A stretch of 64,000 bases of DNA from Dermanyssus gallinae (GCA_003439945.1 QVRM01002095.1:111001-175000), one strand, 5' to 3'; shown: positions 1 through 13,415, numbered from the stretch's first letter. The notes: generated by a model not told the origin, from the letters alone. Translations and numbers: made by a program.

Positions 1-2856
1 GCCTCCAAATCTGTGCCTCGGATTTACTTTGTACTAACGCGAATCTTTGCGATTTACTACTACTACTGTGACCGTTGCTGTATCGCTCGCGGTGTCGCTT
101 CTGCTACTGTTTGTGCTGCTGTTGGACGCGGCTTCGTCGACGTCGGCGTAAAAGTTTTGTAGGAATTTGCCAAACCGCTCGACCAGGCCAAGTTATTCAT
201 CTGCTTTCGTGCATAACAGCTCGAGCCGCCAGCCAGCGTCACCCCTTCTCAGCAGCAGCAGCACCATCGTCGTCGTCGTCCCTAGCATTCGCCCACACCA
301 GTCGGACGGTTGGTCGACTGGTCCGCGTGAACAGATCCGCGCGCTGGAACCATCCGTTCCGCCTTGCCTGGATCTGCCTGGACCTGCCGCCTGGACTGGC
401 TAGATAGATACACAACAAGAAAGAATGAGAGCGCTCGCGCCCGAACGCGACATAAAGGGAAAATGGACAAGGGGAGATCGAGGAATATATATCTCGAGAA
501 TCAGGGAGAGAAAATGGGGTGAAGAATCGGCCGTATCGCTGGACCAAAGCGCCAGCTGGTCAACGACAGATTCGTCCCTGCGATAGCAGAAACAATACAA
601 ATCTTCAATGCAATGCAGTATGAGGGCAGACGCACTACTGTACTGCACACGCCGTCGTGTTCTTCGCCACTGCGATTGCTGCTGCTGCTGCCGCCTCCAC
701 CATTGCCACCACCACCACCACCGGTTTCGCCTGCCAGACCAGTCTGGTTGGTTCTAAGTTTGGCGTTCCAATCACATTCTGCCTAGCACGCAAACTCGTC
801 GTAGAGCCCTCGTATACTCTGAGAGCCTTTTCTTTTCCCCCTCCTCCCCCGCCTCTGGTTTTGTGCCACCACCACCCACGTTTCTAACAAATCAACCCTC
901 TGGAAACTGAGTATCACTGGCGAATATGTGTAAACTCACTTCAGAACAAGAGCAATTAAGACTAGACACAAGAAGCCTTTAGAATGCCATACAAACAAAG
1001 CTGTTGAAACGTATCTGTATAAACAAGAAACGCGCCCGTTTGTCGGGCGCCGGATACTCACGCGAGGTGCCTAAAATTGTATCGAGTATTGATTATGACG
1101 GGGGTCGCCGGGGGAGACTCGACACCGACAGTCAACGATACTGAAAGCTGCTACGTAACTGGCGAACACGCGGCGTAAATGTGGGGTCCCTCGCGGCGTG
1201 CGTAAATCCCCCCCCCCCCCACCACACAACCTACTAGCAGCCTCATGTTAACCGGCACAGGAGGCTGCTCTACCAGTACCTCAAAAACATTCGCCACACA
1301 CCCCCGCCGCTTTCGTCTCGCCGCGAGATGGAGACGAGATGCACCTGTCGTTGCAGAACGCAACCATTTCGGTGGTAATTGTGGGGTGGTATAGGGCCCG
1401 CGTAGGTTCGCGTGCGACCACGCGCCTGCCGTGATAATGCCAAAACGCAACGTCGTAACGCGCTGTTTGTTCGGAGCTGCTTCGCTCGTTCGGTCCGTGT
1501 GGCTAGTGGCCATTTGCCTGCAGGAGGCAGTGGCGGCGGACACAACGACGACGACGACAACAACAACAACTGCACCAACAACAACAACAACAACTGCACG
1601 CTAAGCTTGCTGGCCAGCCGGCTAATTATACAAATTTGAGAGCAGCAGAGGCATGAGTGACCACCATGAGTGACGCTGCCGAGCAGAACTGCACACAGCG
1701 GTGTACAAACGCGCACATACGCGCAGCTTTCATTACGACGAGACTATTAGTAGTAGTAGTAGTATGATTTTGTAGTAGGAATGCGACAAAATTGGCAAGT
1801 GCGGCGTGGCCCGGGCAAGGAAAGAGGGGGCTCTGAATGGAGGGGGTGGGGGTGTCGTCGTCGCAACAGTGGGGGGTATCTATCTGTGCCTAGAGTACGT
1901 GCGGTAGAATGGGGGCGTGCTGAGGGACAAGTTTGATGCGGTTTGTTCCCTCTCTCCCCCCCCCCCCCAGTAGATCCCAGTGACCACTCTATGCTGTGCT
2001 TGCAGTACCCCAGCTCCCCCTGCTCTGCGCCCAACTGAACGATGCTGCGTACTCAAGCTACGGCGGCTGGACAGAGACAGGGAGGTAAATACATAGATAG
2101 AGAGAGCAAGAGAGGGAAAAATGGGAGGGTAGAGAAAACGCAAAAGGAGAGCTGCGTAAGACCAAACAGTAGACAAAAAGAAATAAATGAAAAGAGCGAG
2201 ATGGCAACCCGGGAAAAGAGAGAGGAAGTCTGGAGAGTGGGAGAGAGAGAGCAAATATGAGAAACGTGCAAGGACGAGATTGGTGAACACGAGAGCGAAC
2301 GGACAAGCCAGCAGCTCAAAATAGACGCGCCACCGCACTCGTGGAGTGAGACGACAGTTGGCAACCGACGCAGCGGAATTTTGTACTTAATGTTAGACCA
2401 TTCGCCTCAGTCTCTGCACCCCCGACCCCCCCCCTCCCCAGTTCCCCGTCGAGGCTAGTAGCCCAACCATATAATGCCATCCATCCGCCGGCGGCGGGCC
2501 AACTGGATCCCTCTGAGCCCTCGCAAGCTCGAAGGGGGGAAGCAAGCGAAAAGTAGAAATGCAGTGAACGAGATTCGCGCCCGCAGCGCATTGGTGACGT
2601 CCGCCAGGGCTCGCGCCCACTTTTAGCGTGTGGGGTGCCGGCACGGACATAGCCCATGCCTGCCCCCGCCACCCCAACACAGCACACTGGCTACTTGCTA
2701 CTTCTACAGTCCGCCTCGACGCAGTCGTACGTAGTCAAGAGCAAACTCCCCAACTACTCTCCTGCGATATGGGCATCCGTTGAAACATCGGCGGCAGCAG
2801 CAACAGTAGAGAGAACTGGATGGCACATTCCATCGCTTGGCGTGCGACGTCGGTTA

Positions 2857-2888
<32 letters not shown>

Positions 2889-4276
2889 CTGCAGCTGATT
2901 CCATGCAGTCATGAACAACGATAGCAATAACAACAACAGCTTCAACAGGATCGCTAGTTGCTTTCCTAGTTATGCGGTGTCCGCGTGACGACGACAACAA
3001 CGACGACGACCAGTCTTCAGTGCGGAATGGAATCCACGACAACAGAAAGGTCGATGGTGGACCGCCACCATCGACGTAACAAACGGCAAACTGACCACCG
3101 GCCGAGAGATACAGCGGGCTCTCGCCGCAACCATCGCCAGACACGACCGCCGATAATAATAACGGATGCCAAGCTTCTATACGTATGTCAACATTAACGA
3201 GGTTATCCTTAGCATGCACGGTACAACGGCATAGAACATATAACTGACAACACCTGGCACGACAACAACTGCAAAAAACAACAACAACGGCAACAATGAC
3301 GGTACAAAATAGACACGAGTCTACAATTAGGCTGGCCATTGAGTTCCAAACCTCACACTTGCTCCGAGCAAAACATAATAGTACCCCATCAAACGAGGCG
3401 TGTTGAAGAATACCGTTTTATTTATTTTAAACCTTTAAAACCTATCAATGTGAAATGTACATGCCAGCCCATCGAATATATATAAGCCCACAATATAAAG
3501 CCGTTTACTCTCGCAAATAGTAGACATTCTAGCATAGCCCTAAGAGCCGAAATCGTGCGGTTAATAAAGCTCGCATACAGATGAATGTCAAATTATAAAG
3601 GAAGTTATATTATTATTATAATAGAATAATTACTCTATTGTTCTAATAAGACAAAACGCATAATATAGAAAACAAATCTGGTCTTTTCCCACCATCTTTG
3701 TCCAGCCAGATCTTAAAATAACAATTATATAGACTTACTGGTTATACAGCTTTCCTTCGTCAGTAAATAACTGTCGCCGAAGAAGAAACAGCAGATAGAC
3801 GCAAGGTAATTAAAGCTAATCGCAGCAGAAACGATAGCATTACGCTAATCGTACAAAGTGCAGAAGGTTCCCGCAGTCTCGTATCTAGGTTAGGTTAGCA
3901 AACCTTGAGAAGCCGAGCTACTTTTCTTGCCCGTTGCAGAGGAATATAGAGCAGGGAAGAGAGAGAGAAAAAGGAGGACGTGATGAAATACTGAGGTACG
4001 GAGCTAAGGTGAGAAACCTACTCAGAGAGAGAGGGAGAGAGAGAGAGAGCACGAGACCAAACGAACCCAAACGAAGTCTGATCAACAATACAGCTATTCG
4101 CCATCTACCGTCTCCGGGACCTGACCTCGGCACTCCTCTCTGTTCCTGACTATTTGTCCTGTACCCCTGCGGCGCAAAAGCCTCCTGTCCAGCCGTAGAC
4201 GAAAACGACGACGCTTTTCCCGTTCTCTTCGGTGATTTGTCGTCTAGCTCCGCGAGTTGCCGACTGCATCCCTCAC
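1..4276. other. Non-coding, triplet-rich stretch
   Basis: I see no supportable gene here. The stretch holds runs of CAG/CTG and CAA/GTT triplets (for example 1547-1600 and 2858-2896), a C homopolymer near 1208-1220, a GA-rich purine stretch (about 2080-2260) and the AT-rich segment 3400-3860. Open frames are short, overlap in several frames and follow the low-complexity sequence. Confidence 0.5.
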
Positions 4277-4375
4277 CTGCCACCCACGCAGGTTCCACCT
4301 TTACGGCAGTTACCAGTTTGCTTTCATTAGCCTCAGGAGCGAGCGTGCGTTTCGGCATTCCACAAGTAGGACACG
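4277..4375 (-). CDS. Candidate internal exon with a CPTC motif
   Basis: On the minus strand a 99-nt segment lies between a good 3' splice site (pyrimidine-rich TTCATTCATTCAG, AG at 4376-4377) and a consensus donor (GGCAG then GTGAGG, 4271-4276). One frame stays open: it begins CPTCGMPKRTLAPEANES and ends VKVEPAWVA. Both ends fall in the same intron phase (1-1). The CxxC pair and the VKVE sequence (a possible sumoylation-type motif) would suit a nuclear protein, but this is inference and no family is recognised. The frame stays open past the donor to about 3918, through sequence that becomes low-complexity. Chance occurrence of such splice-like flanks in 64 kb is a real alternative. Confidence 0.28.
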
Positions 4376-6679
4376 CTGAATGAATGAATGACAAATGAAC
4401 TACAACAACAGCGACCACTGTAACGTCTTGAATTCCAGCCTTCGGTACAAACGACCGTCGTCGTGCCAAAGGCGAGGCTTTGCAGACCCCCATTCATCGC
4501 ATCCAGCAGCATCAGCATCAGCAGCAGACAACCACCCGTCTGAATCCCGCCGCCTTCAGAAGGCGCATTCACCGTTGATCTTTGCCACCGCTGCGACTAG
4601 AGCTAGAGACCAACCCGCTAGATACGTGAATCTGGGCACGTTTCGAGCTACAGATGGAGCTGACTTGCAGGGCGACGCGAGACTCAGTGCGAGACGAGAC
4701 GAGAAGACGAACAAGAAGGTCGGATCGTTGGCATACCTCACGCACGGGAGCAGGAGAGACACCTCGCGCACCTTAAGCCCCATATATCACTGTTGTGTGC
4801 GCGCGCGCTTGCCAGGACGCACCGGCGCTCTTCGACGGTAGCAAGATGCAGGCGGTAAGACGATGCTCGAGTGCGCAAGCAAGAGAGGTCGCAACGAGGA
4901 ACTGCTAGCGGCTTGCTCGCGAAACTCGCGTCCGTCCACCATGTCGGAAGTCGTCGACGAACTCGCCGGCCGGCTGGCTGCCTGACTGGTACCGTCGTCG
5001 CTTGCCAACGACGGCTGAAACCGACGTCGCGCCCCCTGTATATTACATGAGAAGCTGCAGAAGCTGCAGGCAGGTAGGCGCGTGTACACATTTAGGCATG
5101 TTCCATCCATACACGGGGCTTAGACAGCGTACGCAACTCAAGCAATGTCGGAAGCCAGAGCCGGCATTAGCTCTGGCTGCTAGCCGCCGCCCCCGCCTCC
5201 GCCGTCGCCGCCTCCGCCGCCGTCGGCAAGTGGCGTAGCTTAGCGTGGCACGGAAGCGCACGGAAATAGCGGCACAGCGTGGCCGTTGGATCCACGTCGT
5301 CAGAAAGAATCGCCACACTCAGTTCGGCATCAGAACGTTGCATCGGTGACTCTTTGGCACTAGCGCTCTACACTTTCTTTGCGCCAACGATGATCAGTAC
5401 AGATTCACTGCCAGGATGGACCATATTAGTTGTAGTAGCAGTTGTGTAGTAGTAGTAGCAGTTGTTGTTGTGGTGCTCACATGGTAGTGGAATATGGCAC
5501 TTTCGTACAGAGAAAGAAAGGGAGCGAGCGAGAGAGAGAGAGAGGCAACGCGTATAATGGTCTTGTTTACGAACTTGCTTGGAGACCCTTATTGTTGCGG
5601 TGGTCGTGCTCGTTGTTGTTGTTGTTGTTGTTGTTGTTGTCGTCGCCCTCGTTGTTGTTGTTGTTGTCGCTGGCGAAGTCGTACGCCTATGCGCCTAGCA
5701 TCGTTTATTTCGACAAGACTGCCGGACATTCGTGGGCGGTGATGGTGTCCGCGTGCCTTCACGACGTGCGTTTGCTTACGCGACTGACTGCCTTGCGACG
5801 GCCACCACCACCACCACCACCACCATCAGGCTCAATTAGAGCATCGCCCGCCGTACCAGTAGTCATCAGTGGAGTCGTTTCCTCAGATTTGCTCCGCCTT
5901 CTGCCCGTCAGGTTTATCTAACTGTTCCTTGGCCGGTTGTGCGCAAGGTGACCTGTTTGTCCGCAAGGCGTCGCCGTCGCCGCTGCTTCAGCTGCCACCG
6001 TCGCTACCTCTAGCTCAATTCATCTCTGCCCACCCCCCCGCCCCCTCCCGCCGAGTTGGCCAGGGTTAGCGTTACCCCAGTTCAGCCATGCGCCCGACTC
6101 GGTCGCTCGGTCGGTGGGCCCACACCGACAACTTGACGCCGCCGCCGCCTCGGTTACGGAATCCAGCATTCAGTACCGGCAACGCTCTCACAACAATCTT
6201 CAACGCAGCACGTTTGTGCACCACGGCCAATGTGCAATACGGCCATCCAGAGATAGAGGTTCTCTATACACAAACACGTACAGAGGGAGAAGCACGCCTA
6301 TAGAGAAAGAACCACACACTGTCAGACAACAGCATGTTAGCCAACAATCCGCATTGCCTGTCGCCTTCCTGCCTTGGCTCCTGCGTCTTCTCGTTCTCCT
6401 AATTGTTAGATAATTAACCCCCTCCCGTCCGCCGCCGCCGAACCGACGCGCCGCTTCGATACTAGCCCAAGTCCCGGCTGGCCAAGAGGGAAGGAGGAGG
6501 GGGGTTTGGTTAAGCTCCTTGTCCCTACGCAATGTATCTACTACGATTACTACTTCGAGGTGGTGGTAGTAATAGTAGGCCTCGAAAGCTGCAGCTGCAA
6601 TAGAGGTACACGCTTTAAGTGTACTTCGGACGGACTTGTAGTTCTCGCTTGTTTACTTACGCCTTTTAAATACGCGCCC

Positions 6680-6713
<34 letters not shown>

Positions 6714-7104
6714 TCGCACCGTATATATATATATATATATATATATATACCCGCACGCAGCATACGTACGCTTGTTACCTGCAGGGCTTTATGAGTTAAC
6801 TAACGGGTAGACCGACGGGCGACGTACGGGCAGATGTCGCAACGGCAACTCGTGCAAAGATGAAATCTATCTTCCAACTAGAAGCATACCTTGCCTCCAG
6901 ACCAGACAAACTTGCAACCTGGCGGCATCCGTTATTGCTTCTGGCTCTTCGACATTTCTTCGTCATTCACGCCTGTAGTGTACGCTCATATACGAGCGTT
7001 GAAGCAAAGTGATTGTCCAGCATAATCCTCAGCTGCAAGGGGGGAAGGGCGCGTAGCTACTGCCCACTCATTGGATCAAAGCAAGCCTTAGGGCAAGCGT
7101 GTCT
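4376..7104. other. Non-coding stretch with simple repeats
   Basis: This holds (AG)n near 5528-5542, (TTG)n at about 5611-5670, (CCA)n at 5801-5825 and two adjacent (TA)n tracts at 6681-6712 and 6722-6750. Open frames of up to about 160 codons near 4395-4841 and 5442-5921 have no recognisable domain, and the second runs through repeat DNA. No gene is supported. Confidence 0.45.
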
Positions 7105-7745
7105 CTATAAATCTAAGGTTTGTCTTAGGAGTGTATCTTGTGTCTTTTTTACCACCAGGTGATCCGGCGCTTCTGCTCCTCTTTTTGTCCAGCATCCTAG
7201 TTGCATAGGAATCACTAGCTCGAGAATAGTAGTTATAGCCTTTTTCGCTAAGACCTTACCGACCACTCAGCGCAGGGCAAGCCCTACAGACATTAGCCGA
7301 ATACTTCCGTCATTTGTATTTAGGGCGATCAAGGTTGCCCCGTAAAGAATGAACAGCGCGAACTCTCAGAGTTCCCCGTTGACTTCTAAGATGACGAACT
7401 TACGTATCGCTTGCAGCAGAGGGTTGTTGCCGTCCTGCCGGCAACCTATGAGATCCTCCAGATGCCGAGGGCAAAGACCATCAGGACCGCCATCAGAACT
7501 ATTTGGGAAACTTCTAGTGACGTTTCGAATATCCGCGGTCATTACATCAATTTAAGACGCTGGAGGTATCGATGTCGATGCATCAGGGTACGCCAGATCC
7601 GTAGGGTGTTTTGGGGATTTTTTCAACAGACTTGCTCTAGTGTTTGCGTCAATTTAGACAAGATTGTATCTGTAAAAGAGTCGCCCCTTGGGACAGCTTT
7701 GACTGCACGATTTTGGCCGTGCCGCTGGCGTCGCCTGCACTCATA
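7105..7745 (-). pseudogene. Non-LTR retrotransposon reverse transcriptase relic
   Basis: Read on the minus strand, 7548 down to 7108 gives a long frame broken by only two in-frame stops before the final one at 7105-7107. It carries the N-terminal reverse transcriptase signature SFPNSSDGGPDGLCPRHLED, then LYGATLIALNTNDGSIRLMS, then QLGCWTKRGAEAPDHLV. This resembles the widespread non-LTR type with GGxDGLRPQHL, YGAxLxALxKxDGGxRPIAVG and GxxxGxEAAVH blocks. Upstream codons (7745-7550) contain the usual preceding region (LLKKSPKHPTDLAYPDAS) in a shifted frame. The catalytic YxDD part is absent or too decayed to see. It is a dead fragment; I cannot name the clade. Confidence 0.75.
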
Positions 7746-8484
7746 GTTGGCGAAGGTCGTCTGTACATTGCATAAGCATTCTCTTCCAGCCGTGCGCCTC
7801 TACGAAAAATAGGCTAATTTTCTCATACAACCTACGTGAGCATGCGTCCCTTTTCTTTCACCGGCATACTAAACAGGATTGTTGGGAATTCAATCAGATG
7901 TTTCCATCTATGCTGGCTGGCTGTCGAGCACACCTCGCTGAAAGTCTTCGACGGTGCGACGGCAATATTTTCTTTTAAACTGCGGAAAATGCATGATATT
8001 ATATTTACCTTGGACTTGATTAGCGGCCGTTTTTTATACGTATGTTGGGAATCTTTTTTTGGGTGTTCTGCTTGTTAGTGTGAGCCGGTGACGGAGGAAA
8101 GATTCGGGGCCCGATTTAGTCCCAAATAAGTATCTCAGACCAGCAGCAATCCACCTTCCGCCCTGCTTCAACTACACTTTTTAATGAGACGATGAAAACG
8201 TCTTAACTGCCGACGAAATGGAAGACCAGTCTCCTTAGCACTATCTCTAAAGGAAGACGTATCTGTTGGCTCCATCATCTTGCCGAGGTATCGCAACGAA
8301 GGGAGCAATCTGCAATTTCTGTCGGCTATCCTAGCCCGTCAATTTAAACATTTCCTTTAGGTTAACAGAGAAATCTGCCGGAGCAAGAACATGGATTCAG
8401 AAGGAGCCGATAAACGATGGCATTTTACAGGAAGGTAAAATTATCATAGTTGATAGAGCCGCTGAATATATGTCGATAACACTG

Positions 8485-8869
8485 ACTACAGATGTTACCC
8501 AGCATTATAATCTTAGCCCCCTGCTTTTTTCGATGCTGGCGATACTTTCGCAGCCGATTTAATTCGCAACAATATCCTGCGACCTTGCAGCATTACGACT
8601 GCCAGAACAATTTGGAGATAAATATAAGTAAAATAAAGGCAATGCATGTGGAAGGACATTGGCTAAAATTGACAAATTTCGTTTCGGTTGAAAACTACCG
8701 AATTTCTCTCATACTCCTCCTATCTAGCAGTCATGTCTTCGTCTCGAGGTGCAAACTTCTTAAGGTGAACATTGATGAAAGAATTCGGAAAGGACTACAA
8801 TCCTTTCATAGTATCAGAGACCCCCATCAATGTTCAATGGATGCTGTCGTTAATCTCTTTAACGGATAA
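8485..8869 (+). pseudogene. Non-LTR reverse transcriptase relic (fragment)
   Basis: The segment starts with DVTQHYNLSPLLFSMLAILS, a decayed form of the G-V-x-Q-G-x-x-L-S-P-L-L-F block just before the catalytic YADD of non-LTR reverse transcriptases. After a frame change an open frame (8492-8869) reads LQHYDCQNNLEINISKIKAM, matching the helix after YADD (LxxYCxxNxLxINxxKTKxM), then a thumb-like region ending CSMDAVVNLFN. The YADD region itself is lost between the two frames. The orientation is opposite to the relic at 7105-7745, so they are separate insertions or a rearrangement. Confidence 0.65.
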
Positions 8870-9393
8870 TAAATCTCTTCTAAGAGTCCTCCACACTAGT
8901 CTCAACAGATTAGAAGAGGAAGATTTCAGGGACGTCGCTCCAAAAGCTGGTGTACATCTTGGACGTAAATGAGACGATGACGACACGTCAGGGCGCCTAG
9001 GAAAATCTAGGATACATGTCGTGTGTGCTCAAGGAACAAAAGAAGCTGTTTGAGGCTGCTAAGACAAACAGAAATCGTCTGCTGAAAATCGCTTATGGGC
9101 CCGGCTAAGTACAACGCAGCAAATCGCACTAGGTTCGTTTGTAGTCCTATGAGACAGAAATGTTTACAGCAAACTGCAGGAACAATCGTTAGCTTGCTCA
9201 CCCTCAAGAGGTTCTCGCAACCGTAGATGGACGCCGTGGCCGCCGAAAGGGTGTACGTATTTCTGCGTTACTACGCAAGAGTAGTTTGCATGAGCAAAAT
9301 TGTAGATACAATACTACATTCTCTGGACCACTATGTGTGAAACGTGAATGAATAAATTAGCGGCAAGTCCACCCACGTAAACGTGGCAATCCG

Positions 9394-9555
9394 AGCCGCC
9401 CCTGTAGCAGCCTTTACAGAGATGACAAACACCAGTTCAAAGTGGCGTGTTCGTGCCTTAGGGCCATAATTAATCTGCGCCGCCCTTAACGCCGGTTTTA
9501 CAAATATGAAAACCGTCACAAAGGGGCGTGCTTGTGCTTTAGGGCCATAATTGAG
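9394..9555 (+). repeat. Two-copy diverged tandem repeat, period about 85 bp
   Basis: Two consecutive segments begin GCCGCCC (9394 and 9479) and end in the shared block TTAGGGCCATAATT. They share CTTTACAgA/TTTTACAaA, a purine-rich middle and GTGGCGTG/GGGGCGTG. Divergence is substantial, so the duplication is old. Flanking DNA shows no gene. Confidence 0.5.
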
Positions 9556-9709
9556 GCCGAAATTAGAGCGAATCACATTGAAGAAACAATCTCAGAAAGC
9601 TACCCATTATCGATACGCAAAAATATTTTTGTAAGGGGTTCGACTGAGTTAAAAAAAAAACTAGAGTTCAGTAGCGATCTTTGATATATATATATATATA
9701 TATATATAC

Positions 9710-12049
9710 ATAAGTTTGCGAGTTGCCTTGTCACAAACATAAGCATGTTAGGGCGCAAACTCATACAGACAGCCACGCGTGCACAGCCCAACCAAAAACA
9801 GAGACAATAAACTAACCAGCAAACAGCCTTGTGGCAAAATTTGGTTCTCCGCCAAGACCGTTGTCGTTGTGATTATCGTCAATGTCCTGCTCATTGACCG
9901 TACAGAGACCACGCCATTCTGCACGTGTCATCATAACAAAGTTTGCCCACGTCTGCGATATAGTCTGATCGTATGACAAGCATCTCGCTCCATAACGCCA
10001 AGCAAAAGAGGAGCGACCGAAGCACAAACACATACGGGGATAACAACAACAGCAGCAGCTCGAGCAGCTGCAGCAGCAGCAGTAGCATTAGAGCCTTCCA
10101 CCAGCAGCCTGCAGGATAACGTTGGGCACATGGCTTTCTCCCTCTCTATGAAGAAGTCAGTCCGTTCGTATCGTATAATGCTGCTGAGTTTAGTTAAAGG
10201 AAAATGTATAAGAAGAGGGAGGCCAGTAAGTATTACGACTGTAGGTCTCGAAGGATCTGCGGCGGTAGAAAGGGGTGGAGGAAAAGCGGCCCTCCGCCTG
10301 GGACCAATGAGACAGACACTCCCCACTGTATGAGTTAACGCGACTCGCGATGGGGTCGCCACGACGAAGCGATGACGCAAGGGCACCGAGGGAGAGGTAG
10401 CGCTAGAAGAAAGGATGCTTAATACCACGCCAGTGGCAGTAGCACAAAAAGGGGTTGCAACGAAGCTCGGCTTCGGAGTGTGTAAGGCACGCGTACGTTG
10501 TCAAACACACAAACGTCTAACCGAACAAACTCCAAGTAGGCGGAACAAGCCCTCATACTCCCAAAGGATGCCCGGCGACCGGAAAAATGTCGAGCTTTGC
10601 CAATGGGAGTCAAATTGGGCTCCAAAGACGCCAAAGATATACAATTGTATCGAAAAGCGCTACACGCTAGTGAGATGAGGTGTGCGTCAGTCGAGAACTA
10701 ACAGGAATAGTGTCGTATCTAACTGCAATGTGATTGCTGTTGACGCGGGAATATGCGTACCGCTAGACCGGCACATGTTCAAAAAAGCGTAAATTGATAC
10801 TAAAACACAAATAATGTAACGTCGAAGAATCGAACAAAGACGTTTCGCATACTTCAGAAGTAAAACGGCCAAAACGAGCAACCGAAGTGCTCGCAAGACA
10901 TATCGGCGGATGACCCAGGAGACTACTCATCCCTTCAGTAATTCGTTAAGTAAGCATCTTACATAAGCGCCTATATGCCTATCTGGCTAATCGCGCAGCC
11001 ACGGTTCCCTTGAATCCACCCCCGCACATACTGCTGATGGTTCGACCCAGATCACTGACTGACCGGCCACATATGCGTCTGTTGAACCGGCAATTGCTCA
11101 CATACGTAGGTGACGTCTACCCGAAGGAAGAACTGTCTTGAAGGAATGCGGTATCGTCGTTGTCCCTCAGACATACGCGGTCACTATCTACGCGAGCAGT
11201 GAAGCCAGAAGAGAAAAGACAAGAACTATGTGGGCAGGAGGACATCAGAGGAGATAGGTGGGCGGCGGGTGGGGGGGGGGGGGCGGTGTGTAGGATTTGG
11301 GAGCAGGCAGGGGGTGAGTCGACGACTGATCGAAACGGGGGGAGAGTCAATCTATCACATACACACCGCTATCTTGACGGATGCTACGCGGGCCAGCTCG
11401 GCTCAGTTCTGCCCGCCGGGAGCAACTCCAACTCGTCGCAAGTGCATAGAGGAACCAGGAGGTCGTTCCGTGGCTCTTCGTGGTCGCCAAATTCTCCTCA
11501 GCCACGCGGCCGGTCGCTCGGCTGGCCATCCTCCGGTGGGACAACACGAGGGGAGGACGCAAAGCGAGGGGTGGTACCGTTAGGGTTGCTTTTCCTAGGC
11601 TTTCCTTGCTCCACCAGCAACGTCGACCTCGTCGACACGCTGCTAGCTGCCACTGTTTTGTCGCTTCGCAGAGCGCCCTTTGACGACAAACGACTGGATT
11701 ACCTATTTCTGCTAAAACTCATCGGCACGGGGGTGGTGGTGATATAGCAGCATTTGTTGTCGTTGTAGTAGTAGTAGAAAAAGTAGTGGCGCTTATAGTA
11801 GTAATGGTAAAAGTAGTAGTAGTGGTAGTAGGAGAAGCAGTGGCAGTGGAATAACAGCAGGTTATGTCGCCATGATGGCTTCGTTTTCTTGCCGGTCTAT
11901 CTCGGCCGACCGATCACTCTCTGGCTGTCGAACTACTACGCCGAGCACGCTCCCCGGACGTCCCGTCGTAGTTTACCCGGCTCACTAGTACAGTACTCTC
12001 CATATTGCCTATGTACACAAAACATAAAAGCCAAAAGCGTAAACAACAC
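9710..12049. other. Non-coding stretch
   Basis: No gene is supportable. It contains CAG/CTG triplets (10047-10085), a G homopolymer at about 11269-11282 and TAG/GTA triplets (11766-11840). The longest frame (11160-11747) passes through the G run and lacks an ATG at its start. Confidence 0.4.
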
Positions 12050-12050
12050 T

Positions 12051-12148
<98 letters not shown>
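12050..12148 (+). repeat. (CAA)n microsatellite, about 33 units
   Basis: An almost pure (AAC)n array, interrupted once by AAAAACAAC near 12080-12088. On the plus strand it translates as polyasparagine inside a 149-codon frame (11889-12338) whose flanks (such as LMCSECDHKHSVNC) are not recognisable. I treat it as a repeat, not a gene. Confidence 0.9.
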
Positions 12149-13367
12149 GCGACAACAACTAATGTGCAGTGAATGCGACCACAAACATAGCGTGAATTGC
12201 GGTAACGACAGCGGTCATCCTTCTAATAACTGTGACCGTTACAACATATCATACGTATCATCACTATTAGAACAAGTGTGTAATATCGACGGGCTATGGG
12301 CTAAGAACAACTTTCGTTTGCGGCCGGCTGAGGCGTGACAATCAAAGCTCAATGGCTACACGTTATTCGCCGTCGCACAGACTCGCTGTATGAGCAGTGT
12401 GCTAGATTTGTTCTGTTACTGAGCCAACTCACAAAAAGTGACTGTGTGGGTTTCTGTACGCTCTGACGACCCCACATTTTCACACGCTCGTAATAGGCTA
12501 TGATAAGTTTGCGGTATAATAACGTCTAAAGACTCCTCTTGTCATCGCGCTCTCGTTACTCGATTTATATGGACTTTTAGAAACGAATGATATGCTGGGA
12601 CTTGACATTCGACGCCCGAATCATGTACAAAATCAGCGATTCATTACTCCAGAGGCCATGGCCCGTTTTGAGCTTATCAATGGCGCGTATTACTAGGCCA
12701 AATACATGCACGCAGATCTAAATTGCGCTAACTTATTTGACAGTTAACAATTTTATTAATTTTACCATGTGCCATGAGAACGTAGAGTTGTAAGCAATGC
12801 ATCTAAGACCATAAAATATTGTATCGCAAACTACATGTATATGACAATGAAGGTGAATGTATTTTGTGTTAGATTTTTTTACTAACAAGAATATTCCTTA
12901 AATCAGTAACTAAGAAACGCTAGTGCGAAATATTCTTGATCGTAACACCAATAGATTGGCTACCTCAACCAGTTAATACGGGTAACTCGTGTCCTGCGTG
13001 TGCGTTTATTTGGCAAGAAATGGCAAGTAAGTCTGACTAAGGTATAAAGCACAATTTCGCGACGAAGTAGTTTAAGGGGTTGTCACGCGATAAGACTGTC
13101 TACACACGTTCCCCTGGAGATAATTTCGTTTACATTTTTGCAACACCATGCAAGTGTTGCAATTTAAGAATATCTGGTATTCCTGCATTAGCAGGAAATC
13201 ATTTTGGAGAAAAAAGGATTTATAATGTGTTTTCTGGCACACTCCAAATGAGCCACTAAAGTGCGGAAACCCGTGTCCTCCAATCATTGTGCAGCATCAT
13301 AGTATGTTTTGAAAAAAACACGTCTATTAACGTCGTGTCAAATATACGTAAAATGTAATACGTAACG

Positions 13368-13369
<2 letters not shown>

Positions 13370-13411
<42 letters not shown>
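13370..13411. repeat. (TA)n tract
   Basis: Uninterrupted alternating TA of about 42 bp. Two more tracts follow within 550 bp. Confidence 0.95.

Positions 13412-13415
<4 letters not shown>

Noticed and set aside
3918..4276. Extension of the minus-strand frame beyond the candidate exon at 4277-4375
   Set aside because: It runs into LSLSLPLSLS low-complexity sequence from (GA)n, and a consensus donor precedes it.
11269..11282. G homopolymer as a regulatory or origin-like element
   Set aside because: Nothing around it supports a function; comparable G or C runs occur at several other places in the window.
11160..11747. 195-codon plus-strand open frame
   Set aside because: No ATG at the start, a polyglycine run from a G homopolymer, and no recognisable domain.
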